Source: an uncultured bacterium
GTDB lineage: Bacteria > Margulisbacteria > Marinamargulisbacteria > SXXA01
NCBI GenBank assembly: GCA_903864835.1
Contig: CAIPHK010000010.1
Span: forward strand, 1-64,000
DNA: 64,000 nt
Direction: 5' to 3'
Part shown: in pieces, positions 63,408 through 64,000 of the stretch
Position numbering within the stretch: position 1 is the stretch's first letter
How the letters are laid out: each line of letters begins with the position of its first letter
Made by a program: the position numbers and the translations under genes
Notes under the pieces: generated by a model
Told to the model about the DNA's origin: nothing
What the model saw: only the letters and a program-made list of their open reading frames with translations
Databases searched by the model: none

Positions 63408-64000
63408 ATGTCACAACCGAGACTTCCCGAATGGTTTCGAAATACCGGGGGTAAACTTAACGCCACCCGCCAACTGTCTCGTATGCTAGAGATGGAAGTA
63501 CCCAACAGTATCTGCCAAGAAGCAAAATGCCCGAATCGGTCTGAATGTTTTTCTAAAGGCGTCCTCACGTTCATGATTTTGGGAACCGTATGTACCCGAA
63601 ATTGCGGATTTTGTAGCGTTGCCCACGGTAAGCCAAAGCCGCCAGAATTGTCTGAAATCGACAAAATCACTTCGTCCATCGAAAAATTAAATCTGCGATT
63701 TGTGGTACTCACGTCACCTAATCGAGACGACCTTCCCGATGGCGGCGCGGCGCATTACGCCCAAACCGTCCGCCGGATCAAAGAGGCCCATCCGACGGTC
63801 CGAGTCGAGGTATTGGTCCCTGATTTCAAGGGAAATTCAACCGATTTAGCAACCGTTGTTGCCGCGATACCCGATGTACTCAATCATAATTTAGAAACGG
63901 TACCATCGCTTTATCGGACTGTTCGTAAAGGCTCCTTGTATGACCGGTCACTCAATCTCCTCAAAACGGTCAAAACCATTAACCCAAAGATGTTGACTAA
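63408..64000 (+). CDS. lipA: Lipoyl synthase, N-terminal part (runs off the window)
   Basis: At least 197 residues of a radical-SAM enzyme that inserts two sulfurs into octanoyl groups. The auxiliary cluster cysteines lie in CQEAKCPNRSEC, the radical-SAM cluster in CTRNCGFC, then TSPNRDDLPDGGAAHYAQ and VLVPDFKGN. ATG 63408 has CCAGGAGCC upstream. The frame is open at the last base of the window, so the C-terminus is not seen. Confidence 0.93.
   Translation, partial: MSQPRLPEWFRNTGGKLNATRQLSRMLEMEVPNSICQEAKCPNRSECFSKGVLTFMILGTVCTRNCGFCSVAHGKPKPPELSEIDKITSSIEKLNLRFVVLTSPNRDDLPDGGAAHYAQTVRRIKEAHPTVRVEVLVPDFKGNSTDLATVVAAIPDVLNHNLETVPSLYRTVRKGSLYDRSLNLLKTVKTINPKMLT

Overview
The window looks like ordinary chromosome of a free-living, diderm (outer-membrane-bearing) bacterium of moderate GC. 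Outer-membrane lifestyle is suggested by LspA, MltG, a small signal-peptide-bearing beta-rich secreted protein and dTDP-rhamnose and decaprenyl-arabinose sugar genes. Aerobic or facultative metabolism is suggested by a class Ia-type ribonucleotide reductase, L-aspartate oxidase, class II fumarase, isocitrate dehydrogenase and a full fatty-acid beta-oxidation set. The translation cluster rpsP-KH protein-ylqD-trmD-rplS has the ylqC/ylqD pair known from Firmicutes and Cyanobacteria. An uncultivated diderm lineage near Cyanobacteria/Margulisbacteria is a plausible guess, but the sequence does not prove it. No transposase, integrase, phage or CRISPR genes were seen.

Layout. 1-1,900 is accessory: hairpins, a pentapeptide-repeat gene, a long inverted-repeat element and a cupin gene broken by one in-frame stop. 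1,910-15,350 is read leftward as two stacked operons. The first is ppa, a dicarboxylate/glutamate symporter, a small membrane protein, fadD, thiolase, fadJ-type multifunctional protein and acyl-CoA dehydrogenase. The second is gap, pgk, a DUF5665-like protein, lspA (out of frame at an 11-nt G tract) and an RluA-type pseudouridine synthase. 15,363-19,790 is a leftward group: uvrB, rhodanese, MauE/DoxX-like protein, aroE and a NYN-domain protein. 19,827-24,201 holds nadB, a membrane protein, an AEC transporter and mnmA in alternating directions. 24,299-27,778 is pepF-cysE-trpC. 27,800-35,683 is a long rightward translation/replication/arginine group (rpsP to priA, a UDP-glucose pyrophosphorylase and a FAD oxidoreductase). 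35,926-41,215 is nrdA-nrdB-fumC.

41,244-51,854 is a long leftward operon: isocitrate-type dehydrogenase, pheS, pheT, mutS, rmlC and then a complete three-gene set for decaprenyl-phospho-arabinose synthesis (DPPR synthase, DprE1, DprE2). 52,001-54,481 is a patch of small or unrecognised genes, including a secreted protein whose upstream region carries a 14-nt G tract and a 14-bp palindrome. A tRNA-Leu(CAA) follows, then a PcrA/UvrD-type helicase, a structured leader with a 52-aa membrane protein overlapping pepN, recJ, mltG and the 5' part of lipA.

No obviously new multi-gene defence or mobile system was found. The most interesting signals are the two long G tracts (possible slippage or phase variation at lspA and at the secreted-protein gene), the DPA locus with a natural replacement of the benzothiazinone-target cysteine, several promoters placed so close to start codons that the mRNAs should be nearly leaderless, paired palindromes at the nrdA promoter, and overlooked small genes at 52,357 and 57,127.
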